A stretch of 64,000 nt of DNA from Devosia elaeis. GTDB taxonomy: Bacteria > Pseudomonadota > Alphaproteobacteria > Rhizobiales > Devosiaceae. The stretch's first letter is position 1; each line of letters begins with the position of its first letter. This document shows, in pieces, positions 8,077 through 18,026 of the stretch. The position numbers were made by a program, and so were the translations under genes. The notes under the pieces are model-generated. The model saw only the letters and a list, made by a program, of their open reading frames with translations. It did no database searches and was not told where the DNA came from. The stretch is taken from contig NZ_LVVY01000074.1 of assembly GCF_001650025.1 (NCBI RefSeq), positions 53,824 to 117,823 of the forward strand, in the 5' to 3' direction.

Positions 8077-9591
8077 ATGCCCAACCGGCTTGAGCTGAGC
8101 GGAATTACCAAGCAATTTCCAGGGGTTCTGGCGAATGACAATGTGTCGTTCGCGGTAAAGCCCGGCGAAATCCATGCGCTGCTCGGCGAGAACGGGGCGG
8201 GCAAATCCACCCTCGTCAAGATGATTTACGGGATCATGCAGCCCGATGCCGGCGAAATCCGCTGGAATGGCGAGCCGGTGGTCGTGCCCAATCCGAAGGC
8301 GGCGCGCAAATTCGGTATCGGTATGGTTTTCCAGCACTTTTCGCTGTTCGAGGCGCTGACGGTGCTGGAAAATATCGCGCTGGGCATGGATGCCAAGGTG
8401 CCCTCGCGGGAGCTGGAGGCGCGAATCCGGGAGGTGATGGCGACCTATGGATTGGCGCTGGACCCGCATCGGACGGTGGCGACCTTGTCGGTGGGCGAGC
8501 GCCAACGCATTGAAATCGTTCGCGCTTTGCTGCTGAACCCGCAATTGCTGATCATGGACGAGCCGACTTCGGTGCTGACGCCGCAGGAGGTGGAGCAATT
8601 GTTCACCGTGCTGCGCAAGCTGGCGGCGGAGGGATGCTCGATCCTCTATATTTCGCATAAACTCCACGAAATCAAAGCCTTATGCGATGTGGCGACGATT
8701 TTGCGGGGCGGGAAGCTGGTCGATACCTGCGATCCCAAGCAGGAGACGAGCCGCTCCATGGCCGAGAAAATGATCGGCAGCGGGCTCAAGGATATCGTCA
8801 AACCGGAGGGGCGCAGCTTTGGCACTCCGAAGCTTGTGGTTAACAGACTGTCAACGTTGAGCACCGGCCATTTTGACATTCCGGTGCGAAATGTGAGCTT
8901 CACGGTACGGGCCGGGGAAATCCTCGGCATTGCCGGGGTGGCGGGCAATGGACAGAACGCATTGCTCGATGCGCTCTCGGGCGAAGTGCGCAGCGACGAC
9001 CGCGACGCGATCAGCATCGACGGGCTCGGCATCGGCGGCATGGATACGACCGAGCGGCGGCGGCATGGCCTCTGCGCGGTGCCGGAGGAGCGCAACGGAC
9101 ATGCGGCGGTGGGAGATTTCTCGCTGAGCGACAATTCGGTGCTGACGGCGCGCGACCGGCTGGGCATGGTGGTGATGGGGCTGATCAATTCAGGCGCGGC
9201 CAGGACCTATACCGGCCGGGTGATCGCCGATTTCGCCGTCAAGGCCCTGGGTCCGGCCTCGACGGCGGGCTCGCTGTCGGGCGGGAACTTGCAGAAATAT
9301 ATCATGGGTCGGGAAATCCTGCAGAAGCCGAGCGTGCTGGTGGTGAGCCAGCCGACCTGGGGCGTGGATGCGGGCGCTGCGGCGGCCATCCACCAGGCGC
9401 TGGTCGACCTGGCGGCGGCGGGCTCGGCCATCGTGGTCATCAGCCAGGATCTCGATGAATTGCGGGCGCTGGCCGACACACTGGCAGTGATCAATATGGG
9501 CGAATTGAGCGCGGCGCGGCCGGTCAAGGATTTCAGCGTCGAGGAAATCGGCCTGTTGATGGGCGGCGTGCACGGGGAGGCGGCGGCGTGA
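8077..9591 (+). CDS. ABC transporter ATPase, double NBD (Bmp/nucleoside importer type)
   Basis: This 504-residue protein has two ATP-binding domains, as in sugar and nucleoside importers. The first is complete: Walker A GENGAGKST at 38-46, signature LSVGERQRIE, Walker B LLIMDEPTS. The second has a degenerate Walker A (GVAGNGQNAL) but a good LSGGNLQK signature, the usual asymmetry in this family. It powers uptake through the two permeases that follow, with which it overlaps or abuts. The frame is open further upstream inside xdhC; ATG 8077 begins the conserved domain, with GTG 8065 as an alternative. The xdh context suggests purine bases or nucleosides as substrate. Confidence 0.9.
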   Translation: MPNRLELSGITKQFPGVLANDNVSFAVKPGEIHALLGENGAGKSTLVKMIYGIMQPDAGEIRWNGEPVVVPNPKAARKFGIGMVFQHFSLFEALTVLENIALGMDAKVPSRELEARIREVMATYGLALDPHRTVATLSVGERQRIEIVRALLLNPQLLIMDEPTSVLTPQEVEQLFTVLRKLAAEGCSILYISHKLHEIKALCDVATILRGGKLVDTCDPKQETSRSMAEKMIGSGLKDIVKPEGRSFGTPKLVVNRLSTLSTGHFDIPVRNVSFTVRAGEILGIAGVAGNGQNALLDALSGEVRSDDRDAISIDGLGIGGMDTTERRRHGLCAVPEERNGHAAVGDFSLSDNSVLTARDRLGMVVMGLINSGAARTYTGRVIADFAVKALGPASTAGSLSGGNLQKYIMGREILQKPSVLVVSQPTWGVDAGAAAAIHQALVDLAAAGSAIVVISQDLDELRALADTLAVINMGELSAARPVKDFSVEEIGLLMGGVHGEAAA

Positions 9592-10670
9592 TGCAGTTCC
9601 GTCTCGAAAAGCGCCGCGAGCCGTCCAGGGTCGTGCTCTATTCGGCACCGCTGATCGCGGTGCTGCTGACCATGTTCTTTGGGGCCATCATCTTTTCGGC
9701 CATCGGCTATGACGGCGTCGGCGCGGTGCGGGAAATCTTCCTGACCCCGATTACCAATTCGCTGAAATGGCAGGACCTGGCGGTCAAGGCCTCGCCGCTG
9801 ATCATCATCGGGGTAGGGCTGTCCATCGCCTATCGCGCCAATGTGTGGAATATCGGCGCCGAGGGGCAATATATCATGGGCGGGCTGGCGGCGACCTGGG
9901 TGGCGCTGCTGACCCATGGCATGGGCGGGTTCTGGATCCTGCCGGCCATGATGGTCGCCGGTTTCCTCGGCGGAGCGGCCTATGCCGCCATTCCGGCCTT
10001 CTTCAAGACCCGGCTCAACGTCAACGAAATCCTGACATCGCTGATGCTGACCTATGCTTCGGTGCAGCTGATCTATTACCTGGTCCGCGCGCCCTGGAAG
10101 GACCCGATGGGCATGGGCTTTCCGCAGACGCGGCGCTTCGCCTCCGAGGCGCTGCTGCCCAATATCGTTCCCGGCACCATCGTCCATGCCGGGGTGCCCA
10201 TCGCGATCATCGTGGCGCTGGTCGCCTGGTTCGTCATGTCGCGCTCGGTGTTCGGCTACCAGGTCAAGGTGGTGGGCTCGGCGCCCCATGCCGCCCGCTA
10301 TGGCGGCTTTTCGGAAAACAAGACGATCTGGCTGGCCCTGCTGCTGAGCGGCGCGCTGGCCGGCTTTGCCGGGGCGCTGGAAGTGTCGGGACCCTTCCAG
10401 CGCATGGTGCCCGGCTTTCCGACCAATTACGGCTTCACCGCCATCATCGTCGCCTTTCTCGGGCGGCTCAATCCGCTGGGGGTGATCTTTGCCGGCATCA
10501 TCATGGCCATCACCTTCGTGGGCGGGGAAGTGGCGCAGACGACCATCGGGCTGCCATCCTCGGCCAGCGGCATCTTCCAGTCGATGATGCTGTTCTTCCT
10601 GCTGGCCGGCGATATCCTGGTGCGCTACCGCCTCAAGCGGGTGGCGCCACAGGGGGAGGCGCGGGCATGA
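9591..10670 (+). CDS. ABC transporter permease 1 (Bmp/nucleoside importer type)
   Basis: The 359-residue integral membrane protein belongs to the branched-chain/simple-sugar permease superfamily. It has about eight to ten hydrophobic segments and the conserved loop ASPLIIIGVGLSIAYRANVW followed by NIGAEGQ, the ATPase-contact region. Its ATG shares a base with the ATPase stop codon (TGATG), and its own stop overlaps the next ATG, so all three are one translational unit. It forms half of the channel with permease 2. The size is the usual one for the longer permease of this pair. Confidence 0.9.
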   Translation: MQFRLEKRREPSRVVLYSAPLIAVLLTMFFGAIIFSAIGYDGVGAVREIFLTPITNSLKWQDLAVKASPLIIIGVGLSIAYRANVWNIGAEGQYIMGGLAATWVALLTHGMGGFWILPAMMVAGFLGGAAYAAIPAFFKTRLNVNEILTSLMLTYASVQLIYYLVRAPWKDPMGMGFPQTRRFASEALLPNIVPGTIVHAGVPIAIIVALVAWFVMSRSVFGYQVKVVGSAPHAARYGGFSENKTIWLALLLSGALAGFAGALEVSGPFQRMVPGFPTNYGFTAIIVAFLGRLNPLGVIFAGIIMAITFVGGEVAQTTIGLPSSASGIFQSMMLFFLLAGDILVRYRLKRVAPQGEARA

Positions 10671-11596
10671 GCACCGAACTTCTCATCGCCATCATCATCA
10701 CCGTCGTGGGCGCCTCGACGCCGATCCTGATCGCGGCGCTCGGCGAACTGGTGGTGGAAAAATCCGGGGTGCTGAACCTGGGCGTCGAAGGCATGATGCT
10801 GGTGGGGGCGATCACCGCCTTCGTCGTCACCTTCACCACCGGCAATCATTACCTCGCCATTGTCTGCGCGGCGGGGGCGGGCGTTGCCGCCTCCATGATC
10901 TTCGGCTTCCTCACGCTCAGCCTTTCGGCCAACCAGACCGCGACAGGCCTGGCGCTGACCATTTTCGGCACCGGCTTTTCGGCCCTGGCGGGGCAGGGCT
11001 ATTCAGCCCGGCCGGTGACGCTGCTGGGGCCGCTGTTTCCGGCGGAACTGGCCACCCATCCGGTCTGGCGGGTGCTGTTCGGCTATTCGGCGCTGGTCTA
11101 TTTCTCGCTGATCATGGTGGTGGTGGTCTGGTTCTTCCTCAAGCGCACCCGGGCCGGGCTGATCCTGCGCGCGGTGGGCGAGAACGATCTTTCGGCCCAT
11201 TCCATCGGCTATTCGGTGATCGGGGTGCGCTATGCGGCGGTGGCCTTTGGCGGCGCCATGGCCGGCATTGCGGGCGCCTGTTTCCCGCTGCTGCTGACCC
11301 CGCAATGGGCCGAGCGCATGACGGCGGGGCGCGGCTGGATCGCGGTGGCCCTGGTGGTGTTCGCCAGCTGGAAGCCGTTCCGGCTGCTGGCGGGGGCCTA
11401 TCTCTTCGGCCTCGTCATGACCATGGAGCTTTACGCCAAGGCCGGCGGCGGGCCGCTGTCGTCCATCCCGTCCGAACTGTGGGCGGCCATGCCCTATCTC
11501 GCAACTATCGTGGTGCTGGTGCTGATCTCCATCCGCCGCGATGCATCCTCCAACGCACCGGCCTGCCTCGGCAGGCCGTTCCTGCCCAGCAATTGA
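10667..11596 (+). CDS. ABC transporter permease 2 (Bmp/nucleoside importer type)
   Basis: This 309-residue inner-membrane protein carries the family signature LVVEKSGVLNLGVEGMM near residues 27-43 and about eight to nine membrane segments. It is the shorter partner permease of the importer. The ATG overlaps the stop of permease 1 in an ATGA. The ATG is preceded by AGGGGGAGG, a good Shine-Dalgarno. The C-terminus ends in a short polar tail. The 55-nt gap to the binding-protein gene carries an AGGAG before that gene. Confidence 0.9.
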   Translation: MSTELLIAIIITVVGASTPILIAALGELVVEKSGVLNLGVEGMMLVGAITAFVVTFTTGNHYLAIVCAAGAGVAASMIFGFLTLSLSANQTATGLALTIFGTGFSALAGQGYSARPVTLLGPLFPAELATHPVWRVLFGYSALVYFSLIMVVVVWFFLKRTRAGLILRAVGENDLSAHSIGYSVIGVRYAAVAFGGAMAGIAGACFPLLLTPQWAERMTAGRGWIAVALVVFASWKPFRLLAGAYLFGLVMTMELYAKAGGGPLSSIPSELWAAMPYLATIVVLVLISIRRDASSNAPACLGRPFLPSN

Positions 11597-11651
11597 GGTG
11601 GCGCCCAATGACCGCCTTGATCAACGAGCCCCGTCACTCAGGAGAAACCCC

Positions 11652-12737
11652 ATGACGCTCAACCGTCGCACCATGCTCAAGGCCGGTGCCGTCGCAGCCG
11701 CCCTGCCGCTGCTCGGCTCCCGCGCCTTCGCCCAGACCGAACCGCTCAAGATCGGCTTCGTCCTGGTCGGCACCATCAATGACAATGGCTGGAACTATGC
11801 CCATAACCAGGCCCGGCTCTATCTCGAAGAGCAGCTCGGCGACGCGGTGGAAACCGTCTATGTCGAGAACGTGCCCGAGGGTCCCGATTGCGAGCGCGTG
11901 CTGCGCGAGCTGGCCCAGCAGGGCTGCAAGCTGATCTTCGCCACCAGCTTCGGCTTCGGCGATTCGGTGATCAAGGTGGCCGAGCAATTCCCCGACATCA
12001 CCTTCGAGCATGCCACCGGCTATATGCGCTCGGCCAATGTGGGCACCTACAATGCCCGCTTCTATGAAGGCCGCGCCGTGTGCGGCACCGTGGCCGGGCA
12101 TCTGTCGCAGACCGGCAAGGCCGGCTATATCGGCTCGTTCCCGATCCCCGAAGTGGTGATGGGCGTCAATGCCTTCGTGCTGGCCGCCCGCAAGGTGAAC
12201 CCCGAATTCACCATCACCCCGGTCTATCTGTCGAGCTGGAACGACCCGGCCAAGGAAGCCGACGCGGCCCGCGCCATGATCGACCAGGGCATCGACGTGA
12301 TCGCCCAGCACACGGACGGCCCGGCCGCCCTGCAGGTCGCCGAGGAACGCGGCATTGTCGGCGGCTTCGGCCAAGGCGCCGACATGAGCGCTTTCGCGCC
12401 CAATGCCCAGCTGACCTCGATCATCGACAATTGGGGCCCGCACTACGTCAAGACCGCCCAGGCGGTGATCGACGGCACCTGGGAAAGCAAGGACAGCTGG
12501 CCGGGCCTGGCCGAGGGCGAAGTCGAAATCGGCGCTTATGGCCCGAAAGTGCCTGAAGACGTGGTCGCCGCCGCCGAAGCGGTCAAGCAGGGCCAGATCG
12601 ACGGCTCGCTGCACATCTTCACCGGCCCGATCAACGACCATACCGGCACCGAGCGTGTCGCCGCCGGCGTGACGCTGACGGACGAGGAATTGCTCAGCAT
12701 GGACTGGTATGTCGAAGGCGTCATTCCGCCGGCGTAA
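11652..12737 (+). CDS. Bmp-family substrate-binding protein of the ABC importer, Tat-exported
   Basis: The 361-residue protein is a Bmp/PnrA-like periplasmic binding protein (KIGFVLVGTINDNGWNYAHN, ATSFGFGDSV, IAQHTDGPAALQ). The family binds purine nucleosides and related compounds. The N-terminus MTLNRRTMLKAG followed by a hydrophobic stretch and AFA is a twin-arginine signal, so it is exported folded; there is no lipobox. The frame is open upstream, but ATG 11652 has AGGAG at the right distance and begins the signal. It closes the transporter operon, followed by a strong terminator at 12761. Purine uptake is inferred from the xdh, guaD and puuD neighbours. Confidence 0.9.
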   Translation: MTLNRRTMLKAGAVAAALPLLGSRAFAQTEPLKIGFVLVGTINDNGWNYAHNQARLYLEEQLGDAVETVYVENVPEGPDCERVLRELAQQGCKLIFATSFGFGDSVIKVAEQFPDITFEHATGYMRSANVGTYNARFYEGRAVCGTVAGHLSQTGKAGYIGSFPIPEVVMGVNAFVLAARKVNPEFTITPVYLSSWNDPAKEADAARAMIDQGIDVIAQHTDGPAALQVAEERGIVGGFGQGADMSAFAPNAQLTSIIDNWGPHYVKTAQAVIDGTWESKDSWPGLAEGEVEIGAYGPKVPEDVVAAAEAVKQGQIDGSLHIFTGPINDHTGTERVAAGVTLTDEELLSMDWYVEGVIPPA

Positions 12738-12760
12738 GCTGGCTGGTTGATGTAAATAGA

Positions 12761-12788
12761 GGGGGCGGGTTCATGCCCGCCCCCTTTT
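12761..12788 (+). terminator. Rho-independent terminator after the Bmp-binding-protein gene
   Basis: A perfect 9-bp stem (GGGGGCGGG / CCCGCCCCC) with a 6-nt loop is followed by TTTT. It lies 24 nt past the stop and should end the xdh-transporter transcript. Confidence 0.88.
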
Positions 12789-12810
12789 GTCGACCGCCAG
12801 AGTTGGGTGG

Positions 12811-12957
12811 TTGGCCTTCTCCCCTTGTGGGAGAAGGTGCCCGAAGGGCGGATGAGGGGTGACGATCTGCCCGCGAACATTGAGTGCGTGGAAAGATACC
12901 CCTCACCCGTCTCGCGCTTTGCGCGATCCACCCTCTCCCACAAGGGGAGAGGGGAGG
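12811..12957. repeat. Palindromic repeat family B, complete copy
   Basis: Arms CCTTCTCCCCTTGTGGGAGA and CTCTCCCACAAGGGGAGAGG are inverted around a centre containing GATGAGGGGT and ACCCCTCACCC. The element fills the gap between the terminator and puuD. It resembles the single arm at 4530 and the diverged copy at 38486. Confidence 0.8.
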
Positions 12958-12976
12958 GCCGGTGGATGAGGAGACG

Positions 12977-14206
12977 ATGATGGGCGATCTGGCAATCTTC
13001 TATGAATGGGCGATGTTTGCCGTACGCTGGCTGCATGTGGTGACCGCCATTGCCTGGATCGGTTCGTCCTTCTATTTCATCGCGCTCGACCTGGGCCTGC
13101 GGCAGACGCCGAGCCTGCCGCCGCTGGCGCATGGCGAGGAATGGCAGGTGCATGGCGGGGGCTTCTATCACATCCAGAAATATCTGGTGGCGCCCGAATT
13201 CCTGCCCGAGCACCTGACCTGGTTCAAATGGGAAAGCTACGCGACCTGGTTTTCCGGGGCGATGCTGCTGGTGCTGCTCTATTATGTGGGCGCGGACCTG
13301 TTCCTGGTGGACCGCAATGTGCTGGACGTGCCGAGCTGGGTGGCGATCCTGTTGTCGGCCGGCTCGATCGTCCTGGGCTGGCTGCTTTACGACGCGCTGT
13401 GCAGGTCGCCGATCGGGCAATCGACCACCGGGCTGATGCTGGTGCTGTTCGCGATCCTGGTCGCCATGAGCTGGGGCTATACGCAGCTTTTCACCGGCCG
13501 CGCGGCCATGCTGCATATGGGGGCGTTCACCGCCACGATCATGACCGCCAATGTGGCGATGATCATCATTCCCAACCAGAAGATCGTGGTGGCCGATCTC
13601 AAGGCCGGGCGGGTGCCCGACGCCAAATATGGCAGAATTGCCAAGCAGCGCAGCCTGCATAACAATTACCTGACGCTGCCGGTGATCTTCTTCATGCTGA
13701 GTAGCCATTATCCGCTGGCGTTCGCGACGCAGTGGAACTGGATCATCGCCTCGCTGATCTTCCTGGTCGGCGTGGTCATCCGGCATTATTTCAACACGCG
13801 GCATGCGCGGAAGGGCAATCCGCACTGGACCTGGGCCGTGGCCGTGATCCTGATGCTGGTGATCGCCTGGCTGTCCACGGCGCCGAAACTGCCGGGGGCG
13901 GGGGACGAGGCCCTGGCGAATGCCAGCGGCGAGCGGTTCATGGCGACCGAGCATTTTGCCGAGGCGAGCCTCGTGGTGCAGACGCGCTGCGCCATGTGCC
14001 ATACGGCCGAGCCGGCCTGGGAGGGGATTTACCAGGCGCCGAAAAACGTGGTCCTCGACAATGACGCGGCCATTGCCAACCATGCCCATGAGATCGCCAT
14101 CCAGGCGGGGTGGAGCCATGCCATGCCGCCGGGCAATGTCACGGGGATGAGCGCTGAGGAGCGGGCGCTGCTGGTGCAATGGTATCGGGAAGGCACGGGC
14201 TCATGA
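12977..14206 (+). CDS. puuD: Membrane-bound cytochrome c urate oxidase
   Basis: This 409-residue protein has an N-terminal multi-spanning domain of about eight segments (RWLHVVTAIAWIGSSFYFIA and the conserved TWFKWESYATWFSGAMLL region) fused to a C-terminal cytochrome c domain with CAMCH at 338-342. This architecture is that of PuuD, which oxidises urate to 5-hydroxyisourate and passes electrons to the respiratory chain rather than to O2 as peroxide. The heme domain should lie on the periplasmic side. The longer open frame starts inside repeat B; ATG 12977 follows GAGGAGA. Its product is used by HiuH and UraD. Its stop overlaps the guaD start. Confidence 0.9.
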   Translation: MMGDLAIFYEWAMFAVRWLHVVTAIAWIGSSFYFIALDLGLRQTPSLPPLAHGEEWQVHGGGFYHIQKYLVAPEFLPEHLTWFKWESYATWFSGAMLLVLLYYVGADLFLVDRNVLDVPSWVAILLSAGSIVLGWLLYDALCRSPIGQSTTGLMLVLFAILVAMSWGYTQLFTGRAAMLHMGAFTATIMTANVAMIIIPNQKIVVADLKAGRVPDAKYGRIAKQRSLHNNYLTLPVIFFMLSSHYPLAFATQWNWIIASLIFLVGVVIRHYFNTRHARKGNPHWTWAVAVILMLVIAWLSTAPKLPGAGDEALANASGERFMATEHFAEASLVVQTRCAMCHTAEPAWEGIYQAPKNVVLDNDAAIANHAHEIAIQAGWSHAMPPGNVTGMSAEERALLVQWYREGTGS

Positions 14207-15504
14207 GCCGGACCATTCTGCGCGGGCGGGTGCTGAGTTTTTCGCGGGCGCCGCTGGGGTTCGACGATGCGGAAAGCTATCTCTATCTCGAAGACGGCGC
14301 GGTGGGGATCGAGGACGGCGTCGTCGTTTCCGTGGGGGATTTCGCCGAGGCCGATATTGCGGGCGCGGTGATCATCGACCACCGGCCCAACCTGATCCTG
14401 CCGGGCTTCATCGACCTGCACCTGCATTACGTGCAGAGCCAGATGATGGCGGCCTATGCCGGCTCGCTGCTGGAATGGCTCAACACCTATACGTTCATCG
14501 AGGAGCAGAAATTCTCCCAGCAGGGCCATGCCGATGCGGTGGCGGTGGATTTTTACGACGCGCTGATCCGGCACGGCACGACCAGCGCGGTGGCCTATTG
14601 CTCGAGCCATCCGCGTTCGGTGGATGCGTTTTTCGCCGAGGCGCAAAGGCGCAACATGCTGATGGTCGGCGGCAAGGTGATGATGGATCGCAATGCGCCC
14701 GAGGGGCTCTGCGACAGCGCCCAGTCCGGCTATGACGACAGCAAGGCGCTGATCGCGCGCTGGCACCAGCGGGGGCGGGCGCTTTATGCGATCTCGCCGC
14801 GCTTCGCCATCACCTCGAGCCCGGCCCAGCTCGAGGCGGCGCGGGCCTTGGTGGCCGAGCATCCCGATTGCTACGTGCAGACCCATCTCAGCGAGAACGA
14901 CGCCGAGATCACCTATTCGATGGAGCTTTATCCGGACAGTCCCGATTATACGGGGATTTATGAGGATTATGGGCTGCTGGGGCCGAGGACGCTGCTGGGC
15001 CATTGCATCCATCTCAACCATCGCGAGACCGGGGTGCTGGCCGAGACCGGAGCGGTGGCGGTGTTCTGCCCGACCTCGAACCTGTTCCTGGGCTCGGGAC
15101 TGTTCGACCGCGAGCGGCTGCTGAACAACGGGGTGCGGATCGGGATTGCCACCGATATCGGCGGGGGCACGAGCGTCTCCATGTTGCGGACGCTGGACGA
15201 GGGCTACAAGGTGCTGCAATTGCGCGGGCAACGGCTCAATCCCTTCGCCTCGTTCCACATGGCGACGCGGGGCAATGCCGAGGCCTTGGGGCTGGAGGAG
15301 ACCATCGGCTCCATCGCGCCGGGGCGGGCGGCGGACCTGGTCGTGCTCGACGCGCGGGCGACGCCGATGATGCGGATGCGCATGGCCAATGTGGAGAGCC
15401 TGGCCGACGAATTGTTCCTGCTGCAGACGCTGGGCGACGACCGGGCGGTGGCGGAAGTCTATGTGGCCGGCGCAAGGGCGAAGTCAACTTTAGGCGGGTT
15501 GTGA
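14203..15504 (+). CDS. guaD: Guanine deaminase
   Basis: The 433-residue amidohydrolase converts guanine to xanthine, feeding XdhAB. It carries the metal-binding motif PGFIDLHLHYVQSQ around residues 66-79, the helix LLEWLNTYTFIEEQKF characteristic of GuaD, the catalytic TSAVAYCSSHPRS region, HLSENDAEI, HCIHLNHRE and the late metal ligand in GIATDIGGGTSVSML. ATG 14203 overlaps the puuD stop as ATGA, so the two are translationally coupled. Length is normal for bacterial GuaD. No signal peptide is present. Confidence 0.94.
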   Translation: MSRTILRGRVLSFSRAPLGFDDAESYLYLEDGAVGIEDGVVVSVGDFAEADIAGAVIIDHRPNLILPGFIDLHLHYVQSQMMAAYAGSLLEWLNTYTFIEEQKFSQQGHADAVAVDFYDALIRHGTTSAVAYCSSHPRSVDAFFAEAQRRNMLMVGGKVMMDRNAPEGLCDSAQSGYDDSKALIARWHQRGRALYAISPRFAITSSPAQLEAARALVAEHPDCYVQTHLSENDAEITYSMELYPDSPDYTGIYEDYGLLGPRTLLGHCIHLNHRETGVLAETGAVAVFCPTSNLFLGSGLFDRERLLNNGVRIGIATDIGGGTSVSMLRTLDEGYKVLQLRGQRLNPFASFHMATRGNAEALGLEETIGSIAPGRAADLVVLDARATPMMRMRMANVESLADELFLLQTLGDDRAVAEVYVAGARAKSTLGGL

Positions 15505-15565
15505 GGGTGCCCGGGCTGTTCTAAAGCTTGGATCGTCTTACTTTCAGGGACCTGATTTCCAGATT

Positions 15566-15647
15566 GTCGTCATTGCCGGCTTGTCCGGGCAATCCAGCGA
15601 CGTTCAGACTTCCCATGGACCACCCGGACAAGCCGGGTGGTGACGGA
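15566..15647. repeat. Palindromic repeat (family G) between guaD and glcB
   Basis: The right half holds a perfect 9-bp stem (ACCACCCGG / CCGGGTGGT) with a 5-nt loop at 15619-15641. The left half, GTCATTGCCGGCTTGTCCGG, is a related inverted sequence. There is no T-tract, so this is a repeat rather than a typical terminator. Confidence 0.65.
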
Positions 15648-15693
15648 GGAGAGAAATCGGGCCACCTCCGCATTGAGTTGAGAAGGCTCCCCC

Positions 15694-17856
15694 ATGACTG
15701 AATATCAGACGAAATCCGGCCTTTCCGTGCATCCGCTGCTGGTGGATTTTGTCGAGCGGGAAGCCCTGCCGGGGACCGGTATTGCCGCCGAACAGTTCTG
15801 GAGCGGCTTTGCCGCCATGCTGGCCGAGCATGTGCCGACCAATGCGAAATTGCTGGCCAGGCGCGACCAATTGCAGGGGCAGATCGACGATTGGCACCGG
15901 GCCAATGGGCCGGTGGGCAACAATCCGGAGGGCTATGAGGCCTTCCTGCGCGAGATCGGCTATCTCGTGGAGGAGCCGGGCGATTTTGCCATCGAGACCG
16001 AGGGGCTGGACCCGGAAATCGCGTCACTGTGCGGGCCGCAATTGGTGGTGCCGGTCTCCAATGCGCGCTATGCGCTCAATGCCGCCAATGCCCGCTGGGG
16101 CAGCCTTTACGACGCGCTTTACGGCACCGATGCGATCAGCCGCGATGGCGATCTGGCGCCGGGCCAGGGCTATAATCCGGCGCGGGGGGCGGCCGTGGTC
16201 GCCAGGGCGGCGGAATTCCTCGATGCCAGTTTCCCGCTGGCGGGCGGCAGCCACAGGGACGCGACGGGCTATCACATCGTCAAGGACGGCGAGACGCGGA
16301 TGCTGGTGGTGGATACCTCCATCGGCCGGACGGGTCTGCGCGATCCGGATGCCTTCGTGGGCTATGGCGGCACGGAAAATGCAGGCGAGATCGTGCTCAA
16401 GCACAATGGCCTGCACGTCGTTCTGGTCATCGCGCCGGATACGGAGATCGGCAAGGCGCATAAGGCCGGGCTCAGCGATGTCATCGTCGAGGCGGCACTG
16501 ACCACGATCCAGGATTGCGAGGATTCGGTGGCGGCGGTGGATGCCGAGGACAAGGTCGGCGTCTATCGCAATTGGCTGGGCCTGATGCAGGGCACGCTGG
16601 AGGACACGTTCGAAAAGGGCGGCCGCCAGGTGACGCGCAAGCTCAAGGGCGATCGCAGCTACAAGGACGTTCTGGGCAAGCCGCTGGTGCTGAAAGGCCG
16701 CTCGCTGCTGCTGGTGCGCAATGTCGGGCACCTGATGACCACCGACGCGGTGCTGCTGGACGGCAAGCCGGTGGGCGAGGGGCTGATGGATGCGGCGCTG
16801 ACCGCGCTCTGCGCGCTGCACGACAAGGGCGCCAATGCCCGCGACGGGGCGATCTATGTGGTCAAGCCCAAGATGCACGGGCCCGAGGAAGTGGCATTCG
16901 CCTGCGCCATCTTCGCTTCGGTGGAGCGGTTCCTGGGCCTCGCGGCCAATCGGATCAAGATCGGCATCATGGACGAGGAGCGCCGCACCTCGGCCAATCT
17001 CAAGGCGGCGATCCATGCGGCGCGGAGCCGCGTCTTCTTCATCAATACCGGGTTCCTGGACCGGACCGGCGACGAAATCCACACCGCGATGGAAGCCGGC
17101 GCGGTGCTGCGCAAGGACGAGATCAGGAGCGAACGCTGGCTGGCCGCCTATGAGGACCGCAATGTGCTGATCGGGCTGGAGACCGGCTTTTCGGGCCGGG
17201 CGCAGATCGGCAAGGGCATGTGGGCGCGGCCCGACGACATGGCGGCAATGCTGGAGGCCAAGATCGGCCATCCCAATGCCGGGGCCAATACGGCCTGGGT
17301 ACCCTCGCCCACGGCAGCGACGCTGCATGCGCTGCATTATCACCAGGTCGACGTGTTCGAGGCGCAGAAGCGCCGCCACAACCAGACCCTGCCGCCGCTG
17401 GCGGATCTGTTCTCCATGCCGGTGCAGGTGCCCTATTCGCTGAGCCGCGAGGACATCATCCGCGAGCTGGAAAACAATGCGCAGGGGATTTTGGGCTATG
17501 TGGTGCGCTGGGTGCAGCAGGGCGTGGGCTGTTCCAAGGTGCCGGACATCAACAATGTCGGACTGATGGAAGACCGCGCCACCTGCCGGATTTCCTCGCA
17601 GGCGGTGGCCAATTGGCTGCGCCATGGCTTGGTGAGCCGCGACGAGGTCACCTCGGTCTTCGAGCGCATGGCCTCCGTGGTGGACCGGCAGAATGAAGGC
17701 GATCCGATCTATCGGCCGATGGCCGAGAATTTCCAGTCGGTGGCCTTCCAGGCGGCCCTGGACCTGGCGCTGCATGGGGCCGACCAGCCCAGCGGCTATA
17801 CCGAACCGCTGCTGCATGCGGCGCGGCGCAAGGTGAAGGCGCGCGACAGGAAGTAG
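15694..17856 (+). CDS. glcB: Malate synthase G
   Basis: The 720-residue protein matches malate synthase G in full length (about 720-730). It condenses glyoxylate with acetyl-CoA to malate. Characteristic stretches are [50 protein letters not shown] and [16 protein letters not shown], which hold active-site arginine and magnesium ligands. ATG 15694 begins the family's usual N-terminus. It follows guaD after a repeat; in this setting it can use glyoxylate released from ureidoglycolate at the end of purine breakdown. It also serves general glyoxylate use, so the link is inference. Confidence 0.95.
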   Translation: MTEYQTKSGLSVHPLLVDFVEREALPGTGIAAEQFWSGFAAMLAEHVPTNAKLLARRDQLQGQIDDWHRANGPVGNNPEGYEAFLREIGYLVEEPGDFAIETEGLDPEIASLCGPQLVVPVSNARYALNAANARWGSLYDALYGTDAISRDGDLAPGQGYNPARGAAVVARAAEFLDASFPLAGGSHRDATGYHIVKDGETRMLVVDTSIGRTGLRDPDAFVGYGGTENAGEIVLKHNGLHVVLVIAPDTEIGKAHKAGLSDVIVEAALTTIQDCEDSVAAVDAEDKVGVYRNWLGLMQGTLEDTFEKGGRQVTRKLKGDRSYKDVLGKPLVLKGRSLLLVRNVGHLMTTDAVLLDGKPVGEGLMDAALTALCALHDKGANARDGAIYVVKPKMHGPEEVAFACAIFASVERFLGLAANRIKIGIMDEERRTSANLKAAIHAARSRVFFINTGFLDRTGDEIHTAMEAGAVLRKDEIRSERWLAAYEDRNVLIGLETGFSGRAQIGKGMWARPDDMAAMLEAKIGHPNAGANTAWVPSPTAATLHALHYHQVDVFEAQKRRHNQTLPPLADLFSMPVQVPYSLSREDIIRELENNAQGILGYVVRWVQQGVGCSKVPDINNVGLMEDRATCRISSQAVANWLRHGLVSRDEVTSVFERMASVVDRQNEGDPIYRPMAENFQSVAFQAALDLALHGADQPSGYTEPLLHAARRKVKARDRK

Positions 17857-17925
17857 GGCTACCTTGGACGGGATTGCCGGGCAAACGCGATGTGGCGTCT
17901 ACTTTGGAGGCTTTGCTTGCCCATG

Positions 17926-18010
17926 GGGTCATTCCCGCGACAGCGGGAACCCCTGTTTGCAGTTCCTGTATCGGTAACGGAGGTCCCCGCTTTCGCGGGG
18001 ATGACATCGT
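17926..18010. repeat. Inverted repeat (family D) after glcB
   Basis: Two hairpins are present: CCCGCGACAGCGGG at about 17935 and CCCCGCTTTCGCGGGG at about 17985, in opposite sense around a spacer. They do not end in a T-tract. The 417-nt gap from 17857 to 18273 holds only this and the next repeat; no gene was found. Confidence 0.7.
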
Positions 18011-18026
18011 GAAAATTCACGTATTG

